A DNA stretch of 64,000 nucleotides from Sinonovacula constricta (Eukaryota > Mollusca > Bivalvia > Cardiida > Solecurtidae). Shown here piece after piece: positions 25,315-36,983 of the stretch. Both the position numbers and the translations under genes were made by a program. Location of the stretch: the NCBI GenBank assembly GCA_007844125.1, contig CM017568.1, positions 9,565,997-9,629,996 of the forward strand, given 5' to 3'. A model generated the notes under the pieces. The model was not told the origin of the DNA. It did not search any database and saw nothing but the letters and a program-made list of their open reading frames with translations. Positions within the stretch are counted from its first letter, which is position 1; every line of letters starts with the position of its first letter.

Positions 25315-26633
25315 ATAATTGAACAAGGAAAGCAGCGGGAAACATATCGGATCATACTAATTCAATTTCTTTATAGGGTACAACATGAGATTTATAACAG
25401 TGTCCTAATGTAAGGCCTTCAAGCAATTTCTAGCGATTAATTGAAAGAAATATCAATGCTTGCACGCATATTTAAAAACAAGGTTTTTTTGTGATAATTA
25501 CACAACTTAGTAAGTAATTCTAGAATAATAGCATATCAGATCGTCATATGATTAATGAAAATTTGACCAAAGTTACTGCAAAGGCTCGGTGCATAATTAA
25601 TTTAATTAAGAAACGTCGTTAAATGATAAATTATGATTAAAATGTTATTTAGATAATTGCATAAAATAAAAAAAAGGAGAAATTTGTCCGAATATCATTT
25701 CAAATGACAATACAAGATCGACAAAAAATATAATTTCAAAAAAAGCACTCAGAGGACGAGGATTCCGCGCGATTACATATTAACACATCGGATTGATGGA
25801 CCACAGCAAGAGACAATGTTCATGTTTTGTTGACAGTCATTATTCTAAGTATTTTACCTTTATGGTGGACGAGAAAAAGAGTACACATTTCACAGCGAAA
25901 TTTGTGACGTACTTATTTTACAGTCTTTCAACACTTAGCTGGAAATAAATAAAAATTCGTAAGTTTCCGCCCTGATTCATCGGGATATTAGTCAGGTTGC
26001 ACGTGCCATCTGTAGGCATTAGACACTCCATTCGGTCACTTGTGTTACGATCCTTGGAGAAAGAGAAAGTAAAAGCCAGCAACAAGTTTTACAACGCAAT
26101 ATATTTTATATTTCAAAATATATATTTAAAAAACAAAATGATAAATAATAATCACAGTCCTAACAAAATTGATCACTTACTTGATGAAAGTTTAAATTTT
26201 GTTTCTAAACTCAAAATAAAATTCGAAGATGGCGATAAATTAAAAAATAACTTACTTGTGATCCAAAGGTATATTTCCACCCTGCTGTTCTTTTAAAACA
26301 CTTGTATTAACGGCTGGTCTTTTAAGTCTTTTAAGTCTTTAGAGGTCTTAACAGGTATAACATAATCAAATAAAAAAAAACAAAACAACCCCATGTTTAA
26401 CTGCAAAAAGATCGAGAGTGTACTAGTTGCATCACGAATTAAACACTTCAGAATTTACTTTGAGCTTTTACAAATCAATTTCTGTCAATAAGTGATGTCG
26501 CGGTAATGTAAGCAGTGTCTCAAAATGCGACCGTCATGAGGTCACATAATCACGATCGGAGATTCTTATGAAACACGTTCCAAGCATCATTTGGCGCAGT
26601 GGTGGATCAATGTTTATAACTTAAACAGGTTTT

Positions 26634-26953
26634 CCACCGGACCTGGTAGCGCAATCGGTAGAGCGTCGGCTCCAGGTACGGGAGGCCCAGGGTTCGATCC
26701 CGGGCCGCGACATACCAAAGTCGTTAAAATGGTAGTGGTATAGCTCCCTTGCTAACGCTCAAGCAAATATAAGGGTAGTTCCACGACTGGTTGGCCCGGT
26801 GTCAGGATAATGTGATTGGGTGTGGTATCATGTCAGGTGTTCACGGCATGCTATACACAGTGAAGGCAGCACTATAACTGCTTCAAGTGGACGCCGTCTC
26901 CAGATAACTGAAATACTGTTGGTGGGACGATAAACCCAATAAACAAACAAACA
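26634..26953 (+). mobile_element. tRNA-derived SINE (family A), apparently full length, with TSD
   Basis: The tRNA-like head starts near 26636 with box A TAGCGCAATCGG (one mismatch to the consensus TRGCNNAGYNGG, at about 26647-26658) and a perfect box B GGTTCGATCCC (about 26691-26701). A body of about 240 bp follows, then a tail of CCCAATAAACAAACAAAC. An imperfect 13-bp target-site duplication flanks it: TTAAACAGGTTTT at 26621-26633 and TTAAACTCGTTTT at 26954-26966. This is the best reference copy of the family in the window because both Pol III boxes remain. The tRNA species of origin is not certain because the anticodon arm is degenerate. Confidence 0.95.
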
Positions 26954-26966
26954 TTAAACTCGTTTT

Positions 26967-29900
26967 ACACAAAGAGATCGTTTACGAAGTCGCATGATTA
27001 TGGTCAGATTGTGATGAGAATTAACAATTATCATTCAAAAGTTCGAAAAAAAAACTTGTCGAGATGGAAAATGTGTAATGTCCATTGAACAAAATAAAAT
27101 GAGCAAATCATGTCAACTATAAACATATTTAAACAGGTTATTTGTGTGTGTTTTCTTCTCGCCTACTTCTTCCTGAAGATGCGAGCAAAGCTTGAGACAA
27201 AATTGACACTTTATACAAGGGGAGGTAACTGCGTCAGAATATGCAGATCTGGTTTGCTTACTTTTCTACAAGACTATGTAGAAGTTAAAAGAAGTACGAG
27301 TAGCTTTAAATGTAATTATAAATACATTTATGTCCATACTACCTGAAACTCACAAAAACAATTGCTCAATAGAAAGATGATAACGTTGAAAATTGAACGT
27401 GGCATATTTTCTGTGCCCCGGTATATAGGATGAGATTCAAGGAAGTAACTATTCTTGGTATGTGCTGTGTCGGCTGTCATTGTGAAACCATGGGCATATC
27501 AAAAAGCAATTAACTTACCATAGGAAAAACACACATCCGGATAATATTGCAAAACATAACAAATAAGTTTTCTCCTTATTACGGGGATTACAAAAAAAAA
27601 TGTTTGGAATGCTCCAAAGTATGAAGATAAAAAGTGGGCATCTGTCTTGTTGAGTGGTTATAAAACATTTATATAATCTAATAACAAAACACCCTTTTCT
27701 GTCTCTTAGCCAATGCAAAACAATTCTGGTCTTATTCTTTCACAAGTTTTCGCAGTACGTGGTATGAACTGAAGGATCACATGTCTTTATTGTTTCTTAT
27801 AAAAGAAATAGCAGTAAATAAAATTTGATTTCCTTAATAATATGAGCTAAATAGAATATAATCTTGCCGGAAATTCAAGTTTTCCGTAAAAGGTCTAGTA
27901 GTCTTTTGAAATTAAAATATATTTGTGCATTCTCAATTAAAATGTCTTTAAATACAATCTGATTTTAAAATACACGACACCCCTATTGCTTGCCCTATTA
28001 AAATCATTTTTACTGACAGAAACTAAGGATGTGTTTCTAAGACCAGTACACGGATGTTCATATAAAGCATCGCATGGAGAGATTGGAAAGTAATTTGGAA
28101 AACAAAGGCTATGTCCCTCCTTCTCTTATTAACCTAAATGAAACGCCACACGACATTGAATATTCGCAATCTTATTCCTAATGCGTTTCTATACAGATTC
28201 CTTAAACGCGAGTTTTGTTTTCTGTTTTCTATCCGTACAGTACATTATTGTTTTATTTTATCTTAATTGGCACTCATTGGCAATCTGCAATCAATCCGAT
28301 TCGGCATCTATTAAGAACCATGACATTTAAATATTACAGTTTATTTTTATGAATGTCGTACATTTGGAACATCTTGTAAAAAGGTATTCGCAAACAACAC
28401 AAAACCCTTCTTCAAAAATGTGTTTTATGCGTACTTTCATATAGCCTTGGTTGTTTCTTTTTTGTCTGGTAATGTTGAATGACATCAGTATAGTGTGTGC
28501 CAATAGTCAGTCCACTGAAATGCATGCTCATCTATGTATGTTGAAACTTTCTAACATTAATAAAAATCAGGGTTTGGCCTGTATTCAAGCGGGACATATA
28601 TTTATATAACATTTTCTTATCTTAAATTGAGCATATGCTTATAACGGGCCACTTATTACGAATATGGCCAAGAACTATAATTTTGCTTCTTTGAAGGGAA
28701 ATTGCTTTTGAAAGGTAGACGTTCTTAAAAATATTAGGTTAAGGCACGGTTACTTCTAAGAAAAAGAATACGTATTACATAAATTAGTAATGTTAACAGA
28801 TAAATTTGCCTTAGCAATTTTACTTCATAATATCGTTTTAATACTTGATGAAGTCATTTGTTTGGAGAATACTTTTCTCCAAAAAGTAGTAAGTACATTT
28901 TTAAATACACATATTTATAATTCTGTTATGACACAAAAACGGCAAACTTATAACTTGTGTACAAGGCCATTTTTATCTCTTGCCTGTTTATATGGTGAAA
29001 ATACAACGCAGCAACAAGCATATGATTTAGACTGTAATTAACAAATAATATTTAATTAATTGATGTGGAGGATCTGTGTTAAAATATTTAAACTTCACTA
29101 AACTATTATCTATATCTTTTATCCGTGAACATAATGATTAACAACTTAAAGGACTGCAGGGCACTTGCAATAGAAACATGTTTTTGTTTTATTGTTATTG
29201 TTATTATTGTAAAATACTATTAAGAATTGATTAATGGTGTCTTGACCTAAACCATTATGCTAAAGAACAAAAATAAAATATTCTACATAATATTAATTGT
29301 TTACAAAATTGAAAAATTCCTTGAAGATGATTGGCTCATAAAACTAGGACAACTACTATATACAATCAGTGATGATTAAAAACAAGTCTATATCAGTATT
29401 CATTAATAGTATTCCAAACCATAAAGTATACATGGGATCAATTTATGAACATTTTTGATGCGCATTAAGTCATCTAATGCATCCAATGTGCATACAAACA
29501 TTTGTCTACCAAGAAAATATTTTACTACGAGCTATTTATACCGGCGTTTAAATGCCTCTATTGTAATGCCTATTCCAATCTATCATCATTTCGTCGACAA
29601 CATATGTACACGTATAAGTGAATATATCCCTAATTTTGATTCCATGTGTACACACAGTGCCTAGTTAATGGTCTGCAAGTTCTCTCGGTATACCTGTCTT
29701 TATATGAACAGCTGTTGAAACATCGTTTCTTAACGCCGTGGGGATGCCTCTAGATGTTATATACATCGCCCTGATAGCTAGGCCCAGTAGTCAACCGGGT
29801 TTATTTGGACTTTTTGGAATTTCATAATTAAAATCGCATTTGAACAGGTAGGCACCCACTCATAAAAAACTTACAGCTTGAATCTTAACTAATTAAGTCA

Positions 29901-30510
29901 TTATCCTGTTTGGTACTAATATGATAAAGCAATTCACACTGTATTCACATCCATCACACGCTTTATTATTACTCATATATTTCTTTTCTACAAGGATACA
30001 GGCATACATGATTAAACAACATACTTCATTACAACGTCGTGCAGCAGAAGCACAGATGATTAATCTCTTGAATTTTCTATTTAACAATAAAAACACAATT
30101 TGCATTACTTACATAAAAATTCCAACTAACTTTTACGAATTGTGCAATCCAGTCTAAAAAATAAAGCCAGTCATATAACTAGAATACAATCATAATCAGT
30201 GGTATGTCATCATTTACTTTGTCATTATATATATATATATTATTTATTTCCACAGAGAAGAGCCTTTATCTGATTAATTTTTTTATAGCCAGATGCAAGC
30301 ATTGTAACTCGTCATTTGTTGCATTTCACCTGAAGTACTTAAGACCTGTCTATGCATGCTGACATCACTCGGGTAATCACCAATTATCTAGCGCGTGCTT
30401 CCCTTAATATATTAATTTTAGGCGCCAACTTCCGGTTTCCCTCTTACTCACGTATTGCTTTATGACCTCCTCTATTTTATTATTTTGCTTAAACCTCTTC
30501 GCTCACAATC
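26967..30510. other. AT-rich intergenic stretch
   Basis: Only AT-driven open frames on both strands, a short TA run near 30225-30240, and no supported repeat or gene. Confidence 0.5.
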
Positions 30511-30514
30511 AGAC

Positions 30515-30595
30515 TAGATTATCTGTCATTGCCAATAGCGGCGATATATTCATCATGGCTTCATTAACATTGCATTTGACCTTGCTGACAATTTA
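30515..30595 (-). mobile_element. LINE-3'-like remnant, copy 1
   Basis: GATTATCTGTCATTGCCAAT and then TCATCATGGCTTCATT with CATTGCATTTGA align colinearly with 33375-33440, 38990-39060 and 45070-45145. All four share orientation. The strand is assigned from the 45-kb copy, whose minus strand encodes a non-LTR-retrotransposon-like C-terminus. Confidence 0.5.
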
Positions 30596-31161
30596 TCAAA
30601 CTTACTGTTTACGCCATTTGTAGTAAGATTTTAAGTGGACCGCACATATACTTATGACAACAATTAATTAAAAATAATAGCATATATACTTTGAATATGT
30701 TCATCCTAATTTAAAATATGCTACCCGCATTAATATAATGTTCCATGTCAACATGTTCTGTTTTCTTTCATTATAGTCTATGCTGTTAATGCGGATCGCA
30801 TTCGAAGGTTCACTTTATTCAAAGTGTAATATACATTTTGTACTTCGTTTTGTATTATGCAATGCAATATCTAATTAAAGGTACAAAGAAATTAGTTCGT
30901 GTATGCAAAACATATCTACCCGTCTTCAAGTTGGTTTGAATATATGAATGCATATTTAAAAATACAATAAAAATATTGATATAGCTAACATATAAAGGAC
31001 CAAAGCAATATTTCATTTGCAATAAAACAAAGGCAGTTGTCTGCGGTATTCATGTTTAAGAAGCATTGCAATTTACCTTCATGAGATATCACTTCTTTTC
31101 AAATAACATGAACAAATGCTGATACCAGGTTGACTATCATTGCTTAACAAATAGAAAATAT

Positions 31162-31485
31162 TGTTTATTGTTTATTGGGCTTATCATTCAGCCAAATGCA
31201 TTCCAGTTATATGGAGACATGTCCTCTTGAATCAGATATGTTGCTGTCTTCACTGTGAATAGCATGCCGTGAGCACATGACATGATACAACACCCATCAC
31301 CCATCACAGTCTTCATTACATAGGGCCAACCAGTCGTGTTTTACTCTTGAATGTGCTTGTGCGTTTAGCAGGGAGCTATAACACTACCATTTTTACGACT
31401 TAGGTATGTAGCGGCCCGGATACGGACCGGGGCCTTTCGTTCCTGGAGACGGCTCTCTACCGATTGCGCTACCAGATCCGCCTAA
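31162..31485 (-). mobile_element. tRNA-derived SINE (family A), older full-length copy with TSD
   Basis: On the minus strand the head starts near 31485 with box A TAGCGCAATCGG intact; box B is mutated (GGTCCGTATCC). The body follows the 12.6- and 26.6-kb copies throughout (for example GGTAGTGTTATAGCTCCCTG and TGTATCATGTCATGTGCTCA) and ends in a CCCAATAAACAATAAACA tail. The 9-bp target-site duplication AGAAAATAT is exact at 31153-31161 and 31486-31494. It is more diverged than the other two TSD-bearing copies, so the family was active over an extended time. Confidence 0.93.
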
Positions 31486-31494
31486 AGAAAATAT

Positions 31495-33255
31495 ACTTCA
31501 GTTACTGTAAAGCAACAATGTTAAGAAATTCAAATTTAGTAATATTTAGTTTATCATTCACTTGTTGATGCACCCTGTTTGGCTATTTAAAATATCATTG
31601 AGTATCATTTCTTAGACGACTGACATTTTATTCAGTTAATCATGTTCATTCAAGGTTTTATGCTTTCTCTAGAAAGCCAAATCAATCTATCATTTAGCAA
31701 AATAAACAATTCAACAACTGAACATAGATTTTCAGATGATTGTTTATTTAATTAAAATACACACATTTACTTACCGTGTTACAACTGTGTTTTAATTTCA
31801 TTGTGCCTCATTTACGATGCGACCTTAAACATGTGTATAGCTACTGCTGAAAAGAAATCTCATTCATTTTAGTTTAACCTTTAAGTACACATTGCTTAAG
31901 AGAAGCCCAAACTATTGGTGCACAACATACACGCTTGCTGCTTGTGAATCCTCTATTCCAGGCTGATAAATTTTATTGCAACCAGTGTCTGCACTGTAGT
32001 TGATCAATGTCTTCTTCACATTGCAGAATTTCTCGTGAGGCATTAGCACGTGGTAATTATCACTGTAAAAGCTGTTTGTCGTTTTAATGCAATAAACTTC
32101 TTGATATTGAACATTAAAAAATAAATCTTCAACATATTTAAGTTGTTTCCCAATCGATTATATTATGTTCAAAATCTCCTTATACGGAAAATGACATCAT
32201 TTCTCATCAGAGATACATTTTACCAGACCAATCAATTAAAATCCCAATTTCAAAGAAGTATTTTTCTTTTTTTTCAAATTAATATCTTACATTATTCAGC
32301 GTCTGATGTGTGATGTCTTTCAGTTTTGTTCGTTTCTCTTGAAGGATGATACAAATGTAATCATAGATTTATAATAGTAACACGTTCAAAAGTATTCAGT
32401 CGACAATTAATAACACACGTCTGCTCTTCTATCTGGTTATCTGTAGGTCGTCGGCTGTTCTGCCTAGACATTTGGCTAGTGTCATGCTCCACCAATAACA
32501 GCAACAGGCCACTGAAATGGTCATAATGGTGTTAATGTAGTATATTTTAAAAAACGACAAACAAATAAATAAACAAACTTACAATTACCTACGTCAATTG
32601 TAACTAAATTAATTCTTCTTTTTTGCATGCATGTATAATGTGGATGTATCGTAAATTTAATGGCAGGAATTACGTGAATGTTAAATTGTACACGATAGTT
32701 AAACTCATATGATATTAATATTTAAAGACAAACAAAATATTAAGTCCTCATGAAGTCTTACCAACACCCCAACGCCACCACCAACGCACCTTCAAAAAAC
32801 CCCACCAACACCACTACGAACAACAACAAAAACAAGTAAACGTTAGCTTAGCCGTCATAACTAGGTAAAATAATTTCTGAACCTTTCCTTCCAATTATAT
32901 GATTTCGAATCGTAATCTTACAAATTTATTTCACATTTTAAATCCTCGTAATGCTGGTTGGCGTAGCCATCAGTGCGAGCAGACGTGGACTTTGTGAGTA
33001 CATCAGAACTTAAAGTATGTCTTTTATGCCAGAGATTTTATGCACTGTGCACATATTTATTATACTCCTGGAAAATACAATTCATAGGCAATCTAGTAAC
33101 TGCATGGAACTTCACAATGAAATTAGAAGGTGAACAAAATGGAAAATATAGTAAAACTAAACCTTTCCTTAAATGTCCACCGTTCGTTCTCAGCCAAAAA
33201 AAGTTAAAAATGGTAAGATATTTCGTCCGTTTCGTTTAAACATATACGCATTCGT
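31495..33255. other. AT-rich intergenic stretch with a possible SINE tail
   Basis: At 32440-32580 a GC-richer block contains GCTCCACCAATAACAGCAAC and ends in ACAAACAAATAAATAAACAAAC. This resembles the body end of the SINE at 0.7 kb (CTCCACCAGTAACAAAAG plus CAAA tail), but no tRNA head was found upstream. The open frame at 32973-33239 has no motif. Confidence 0.35.
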
Positions 33256-33263
33256 AATAAAGG

Positions 33264-33450
33264 GTGATATCTGTTTTGTATGGTCTTAATATAAACAACT
33301 GTATTATGCGTTTGTTATTGGCAAATAACGAATGTGATCGCATCTTTTTTTCTGCGCCAACAATCGGACCTCATGATCTTATACTGCCCATTGTAGTGGA
33401 AGATTTATCATGGCTTCCTAGCATTGCATGTGATTCATGGGCTGATTATA
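33264..33450 (-). mobile_element. LINE-3'-like remnant, copy 2
   Basis: GATCGCATCTTTTTTTCTG, CCAACAATCGGAC, TGATCTTATACTGCCCATTG and ATCATGGCTTCCTAGCATTG align with the 45-kb copy (GATTGCATCTTTTC, CCAACAATCGCCC, TGATCTTATCATTCCCAAGG). On the minus strand, residues RLLxxKKRCxH are shared with the 45-kb copy, but there are stops around them. Confidence 0.55.
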
Positions 33451-33482
33451 TTTTCATGGTTTTTCTACACCATACAAAATAA

Positions 33483-35400
33483 AAAAGTGGTTTTTGAAAA
33501 CAACTTATCGCGTTTTCACTGTTACAGTAAATATTTGTTTACTTTAAGATTATTAGTCATCTAAAATCCTGTTTAAATCTACCGGCCAACTGGTTTCGGC
33601 TCTTTGTTTGCGATCGTTTCGTATTGTCTGTTAAAATCGACCAAAGATTTCGGTTAATCTTTTTTCGATCAAGTTTATGATTCTGTTCCTAGATTTCGTA
33701 TAGAAGACATTGGATTTGTCTGTTGCTAAACTTTAGATCGAAGACTTGAAAAATGAAGATATAGATGATAGAAGTGTGGTCATTAGAAGAGTAGAGATTC
33801 AGACCGTAGAGGGGCGAGTTCTAAATAGAGCGATGTGCATACAGTGAGCTGCAAGTTTCAGTTGATTGTGTAAGGTCCTTTAAATATGTATTGGTACACA
33901 TTAAGATCTGAATATTGAAGAACGATTAATTTTATATTAATGAATACATACAGAACTGACACCAGAATTTATTTACTTATGAATGTTGGTTGACAAAACT
34001 TTAAATACTGACTGCATACGTAGAAACCTATAGGTGAAACTAGTTAAATAAATATATGTAATAAATTGCATTTAATGGAATAATAAATATATAAGTTGAC
34101 ATATGATAAAATTCAAATAGCATGTTATAATAATTATTATATAAAAATTACAACCTTCGGCCAAAGTGAGAGTAGGTTACAACTTTATGGCGGAGGATCT
34201 GTGAAAGGCGAATGGCATGACTGTAAAGAGGTTACCCAGAATCATTATATTACTTTGGGGTGGCTGGGTGGGTCTGGGGGAACATAACATTCAACAGTTT
34301 AGGAAAATGTTCCCCTGCTTAAACTATTGCTTTTGTAACAGCTGCATTATAAGCATGGCAACATTGGTCTGGCAATCATCAGTTTTCGTCAGAGCAATCG
34401 GCCAACCCCTGTGATCGTTTTATTGTACATAAAGACAGGAACGGAAAGCGGGGATCTTTGAACAGTTAATAAACCGTTAACCGTTTACGAAAACCAGCGA
34501 ATAAACACGAAGGCCAGCGTGATGTTGTCAAAAAGTAATTCTAATATTGATATGGTCAATAAGACACAACGACATAAACATAAACGTTTTTATTGTATTA
34601 AAGAACGTCAGCCCGGAAGTAATGTTTGGAATAAATTCAATTGACTGAAAAAAAAGAAAACATTGGCTTGTTGATTTATATGTAAATAAATAATAAAGTC
34701 ATGCAAATGCATTAATTTGTAAGTTGGTTTGTATCTTATGATCGATTATTTCATTTTTATAAGAAAAAATAAAAGTTTCGTTTGATTCGTGGTTGTATAT
34801 TTATAGGCTTTGGTGCCTTATGGTCTATGTACATGCTACAAGTTTAATTTTAATTTTTACTACTTATGGTACCTGATCTGCTGTGTTAACTATCTCATTA
34901 GTATCAAGAAGATCGTCAGCTTAGAGGGTACACGTTAAGAATGACACATTAGAATTTGTTGTTGTTTTTTGTTGTTGTTTGTTGTTTTGTTTTTGTTTGT
35001 TTCTTGTTTTTAATGTCACTTGCGTCTTACACAAGGAATGTACAAAACATGTTTTAATTTTGAGTGGATCCTCGAAAATAATCGCGATGCATGAATTTTT
35101 GCGAAATCTCACTTCTTACATATTAAGATACAACTTTAAGTATTAAATGAATTTAACCCAACAACACCAACCACAACAACGTATGTGAATACACATGCAA
35201 CAACAATTAACATTCTAATGACGTTTGGTCCGTTTCCTTTTTAAATCTAACACGCTCGTATAAATATAATCCAACGTTTTGTGTATTTCTAGTAGAATAC
35301 GTCTGATCTCTTCACTCATATACAATGCGGACAAGTCATTACTTTCTTATCAATGACGGCATAGCTTTTGTCTAACAATACATCATCAGTTGGACTGTTT
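33483..35400. other. AT-rich intergenic stretch
   Basis: A G-rich patch (GGGGTGGCTGGGTGGGTCTG) lies at about 34257-34276 and a GTTGTTGTTTT-type simple-sequence patch at 34958-35010. No gene seen. Confidence 0.45.
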
Positions 35401-35402
35401 TG

Positions 35403-35672
35403 TTTCAAAGGGATCTCTTTTTTCTTCAATGCCTAATGAGAAACCCATCAGAAAGTGCAAGACAAGAAGTTTGTAGAACCGGTTTATGCACCATACTCGG
35501 CCCATTTGCAGACCCTCCGTTCTAAGGTGGGACTGTTGAGTTTGCCCTATTTTGCATTATGTTTCATCCGGTTTTGTTTTGGCTTTTACTATTGACTGGC
35601 AGGTAAATACCTTTGTCCTGTGCCTTTTCATATTTTAATATATGTAGCAGTACTCATAGGACTTTATCATAG
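35403..35672 (+). repeat. GTCGG-family repeat, diverged full-length copy
   Basis: Colinear with the 36.4-kb copy: GAGAAACCCATCAGAAAGTG, GTAGAACCGGTTTATGCACC, AATACCTTTGTCCTGTGCCT and ATAGGACTTTATCAT. The core is mutated (CTCGGCCCATTTGCAGACCC), so the hairpin arms are lost. Confidence 0.85.
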
Positions 35673-35775
35673 TCTTTTGTTAACAAACTCATATATTTAG
35701 AATACCGAGAAAAACACCACCAGTACGAATTCTAACATATTTTGTATAATCGTGTTATAATTGTACCATAACAAG

Positions 35776-35839
35776 CTGCCGAACTACTTTACGACACCCA
35801 CCGAGCGCCTTCCCAGAGCCAATTCACATCGCGTGACAT
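35776..35839 (-). pseudogene. Probable histone H4 fossil, N-terminal fragment
   Basis: Read on the minus strand from an ATG at 35839, the sequence follows the start of an H4 gene. It begins ATGTCACGCG (H4: Met-Ser-Gly-Arg), then has GGCTCTGGGAAGG (Gly-Leu-Gly-Lys) and TCGTAAAGTAGTTCGG (His-Arg-Lys-Val-Leu-Arg). There are small deletions, frame changes and an in-frame stop, and similarity fades after about 60 bp, whereas a real H4 gene is about 312 bp. The head-to-head position next to an H3 fossil, the arrangement seen in many animal histone clusters, supports the call. On sequence alone it would be weak. Confidence 0.4.
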
Positions 35840-35881
35840 AATTCAAAATTGAATCTGTGTTTTAAAAGTATTGGCGCAACC

Positions 35882-35889
35882 ATTTGCAT
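35882..35889 (+). promoter_or_regulatory. Octamer-like motif ATTTGCAT
   Basis: A perfect ATTTGCAT octamer sits in the spacer between the H4-like and H3-like fossils. Octamers are known in histone promoters, chiefly H2B, but an 8-mer can occur by chance in AT-rich DNA. Confidence 0.2.
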
Positions 35890-35974
35890 TTGTCCTTGCT
35901 CGTTTTTGCGATACCATTATCCAGACATAAAGAGAGGACAATAGACGAATTAGGTTTTAAAGTTAGCTTTAAAT

Positions 35975-36095
35975 TGGTATCCGACAGTTTGCCTTTCTCT
36001 TATACATGTAACATATATTCGCAGAATCCGTACAAGTAATCATATTTTTTTTGGTTGCAAGAGAGAAAAATATTGGTCCAAACTGCCGGATACCA
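35975..36095. mobile_element. MITE-like element, 121 bp with 16-bp terminal inverted repeats
   Basis: TGGTATCCGACAGTTT at 35975-35990 is the inverted complement (one mismatch) of AAACTGCCGGATACCA at 36080-36095. The interior is AT-rich and non-coding. No clear target-site duplication is visible. It lies between the H4-like and H3-like fossils. A similar end motif, GTATCCGACAGTT, occurs near 3342. Confidence 0.75.
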
Positions 36096-36111
36096 CCTTT
36101 TTATCAAAATG

Positions 36112-36348
36112 ATGAGAACCAAGCAAACTGCAAGAGAAAAGTCTCCCCGCAAGCAGCTGCCCACCAAGCCTTTCGTAAGGAGGCAACAGTCTAAAACAAC
36201 TCAATCGTCGTAGTATCTTGTGAAGCTAACAAGGCCTATATGGTCGGCCTGGTCGAGGACACTTAGCTGTTAAGCGCCAAGCATGTCATCATCGTGTCTA
36301 GGAACGTCCAGCCAGCTGGTTCTCCGTAACAGCAGAAAGCACGATTAA
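36112..36348 (+). pseudogene. Histone H3 pseudogene with a large internal deletion
   Basis: The frame from ATG 36112 gives M-RTKQTAR, the signature N-terminus of histone H3 (residues 2-8), then RKQL and TK (residues 17-20 and 22-23). After frame changes and a stop, 36222-36263 encodes EANKAYMVGLVEDT, matching EASEAYLVGLFEDT of H3 (about residues 94-107). The nucleotides GCCAAGCATGTCATCAT and TCCAGCCAGCTG then follow the AKRVTIM...IQLA segment to a terminal TAA near 36348. Length is 237 bp against about 411 bp for an intact gene: roughly residues 36-82, including most of the alpha-N/alpha-1 core, are missing, and there are frameshifts. It cannot make a histone. No histone 3' stem-loop is seen; a GTCGG-family repeat starts 11 bp downstream. 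Confidence 0.88.
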
Positions 36349-36358
36349 GTTTAAAAGG

Positions 36359-36635
36359 TTCAAATAGTTCGGTTTTCTTCATTTCTTGCATTTGAGAAAC
36401 CCACCAGGAAGTGCGAGATTAGAGCTCTGTAAAACCGGTTTCAGCAGCCCAGTCGGTCCATATTGCCGACTGACCGTTCCAAGGCGGTAACTACCAGGTT
36501 TGTTCTTTTTGTTAAATGACTCATCACATATTTTTTCTTACTTCTACGTTTGGCGTGCATGTGAATACCTCTGCCCTGTGCCTTTTCTCATGTTTGTATA
36601 TGTTGCAATGCTCATAGAACTTTATCATATATTCT
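36359..36635 (+). repeat. GTCGG-family repeat, near-complete copy
   Basis: Begins TTCAAATAGTTCGGTTTTCT, then GAGAAACCCACCAGGAAGTG and the core at 36449-36491: AGTCGGTCCATATTGCCGAC followed by TGACCGTTCCAAGGCGGTAA. It continues through AATGACTCATCACATATT, GTGAATACCTCTGCCCTGTG and CTCATAGAACTTTATCATAT. This is a useful reference for the family (about 280 bp). It has no terminal inverted repeats, A-tail, tRNA head or obvious target-site duplication. Confidence 0.9.
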
Positions 36636-36983
36636 TATTTGTCCACTAGTCTACTAACAATGTAATTTTAAGGCCACGTAGTAGCAGAGTGCTCGCTTCA
36701 AACGGTTCCTTAAACCCCTTATATATGGTAAAACAACAGCTACTTAATAAGCGCAGCAAAGCACACGTGCTGGTGAAACGGATAAACACAATAATTACCT
36801 GCATAGATATTTCTTACCTTGGAAGGATCAAAGAAGTCCAGTGATCATAATCTAAGGCATTTTTGAATGAACGCCATTAAAAGCACAATAATTTGTAGCA
36901 AACACAGGGATATAGCGTGCTGTGTCAGCCTATCGTGAAATTTGTCATAACTACTTCAGCTGTTTTAGTTAATTAAACACAGG

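Larger units (their letters stand above)
23671..26620. other. AT-rich intergenic stretch
   Basis: Contains the 27-bp direct-repeat pair described separately. Otherwise there are only AT-driven open frames, including a 99-codon one at 25997-26296 with no motif. Confidence 0.45.

Noticed and set aside
26638..26712. A functional tRNA gene at the SINE head
   Set aside because: Boxes A and B are present, but the acceptor and anticodon arms do not pair and the sequence runs into a SINE body with TSDs.
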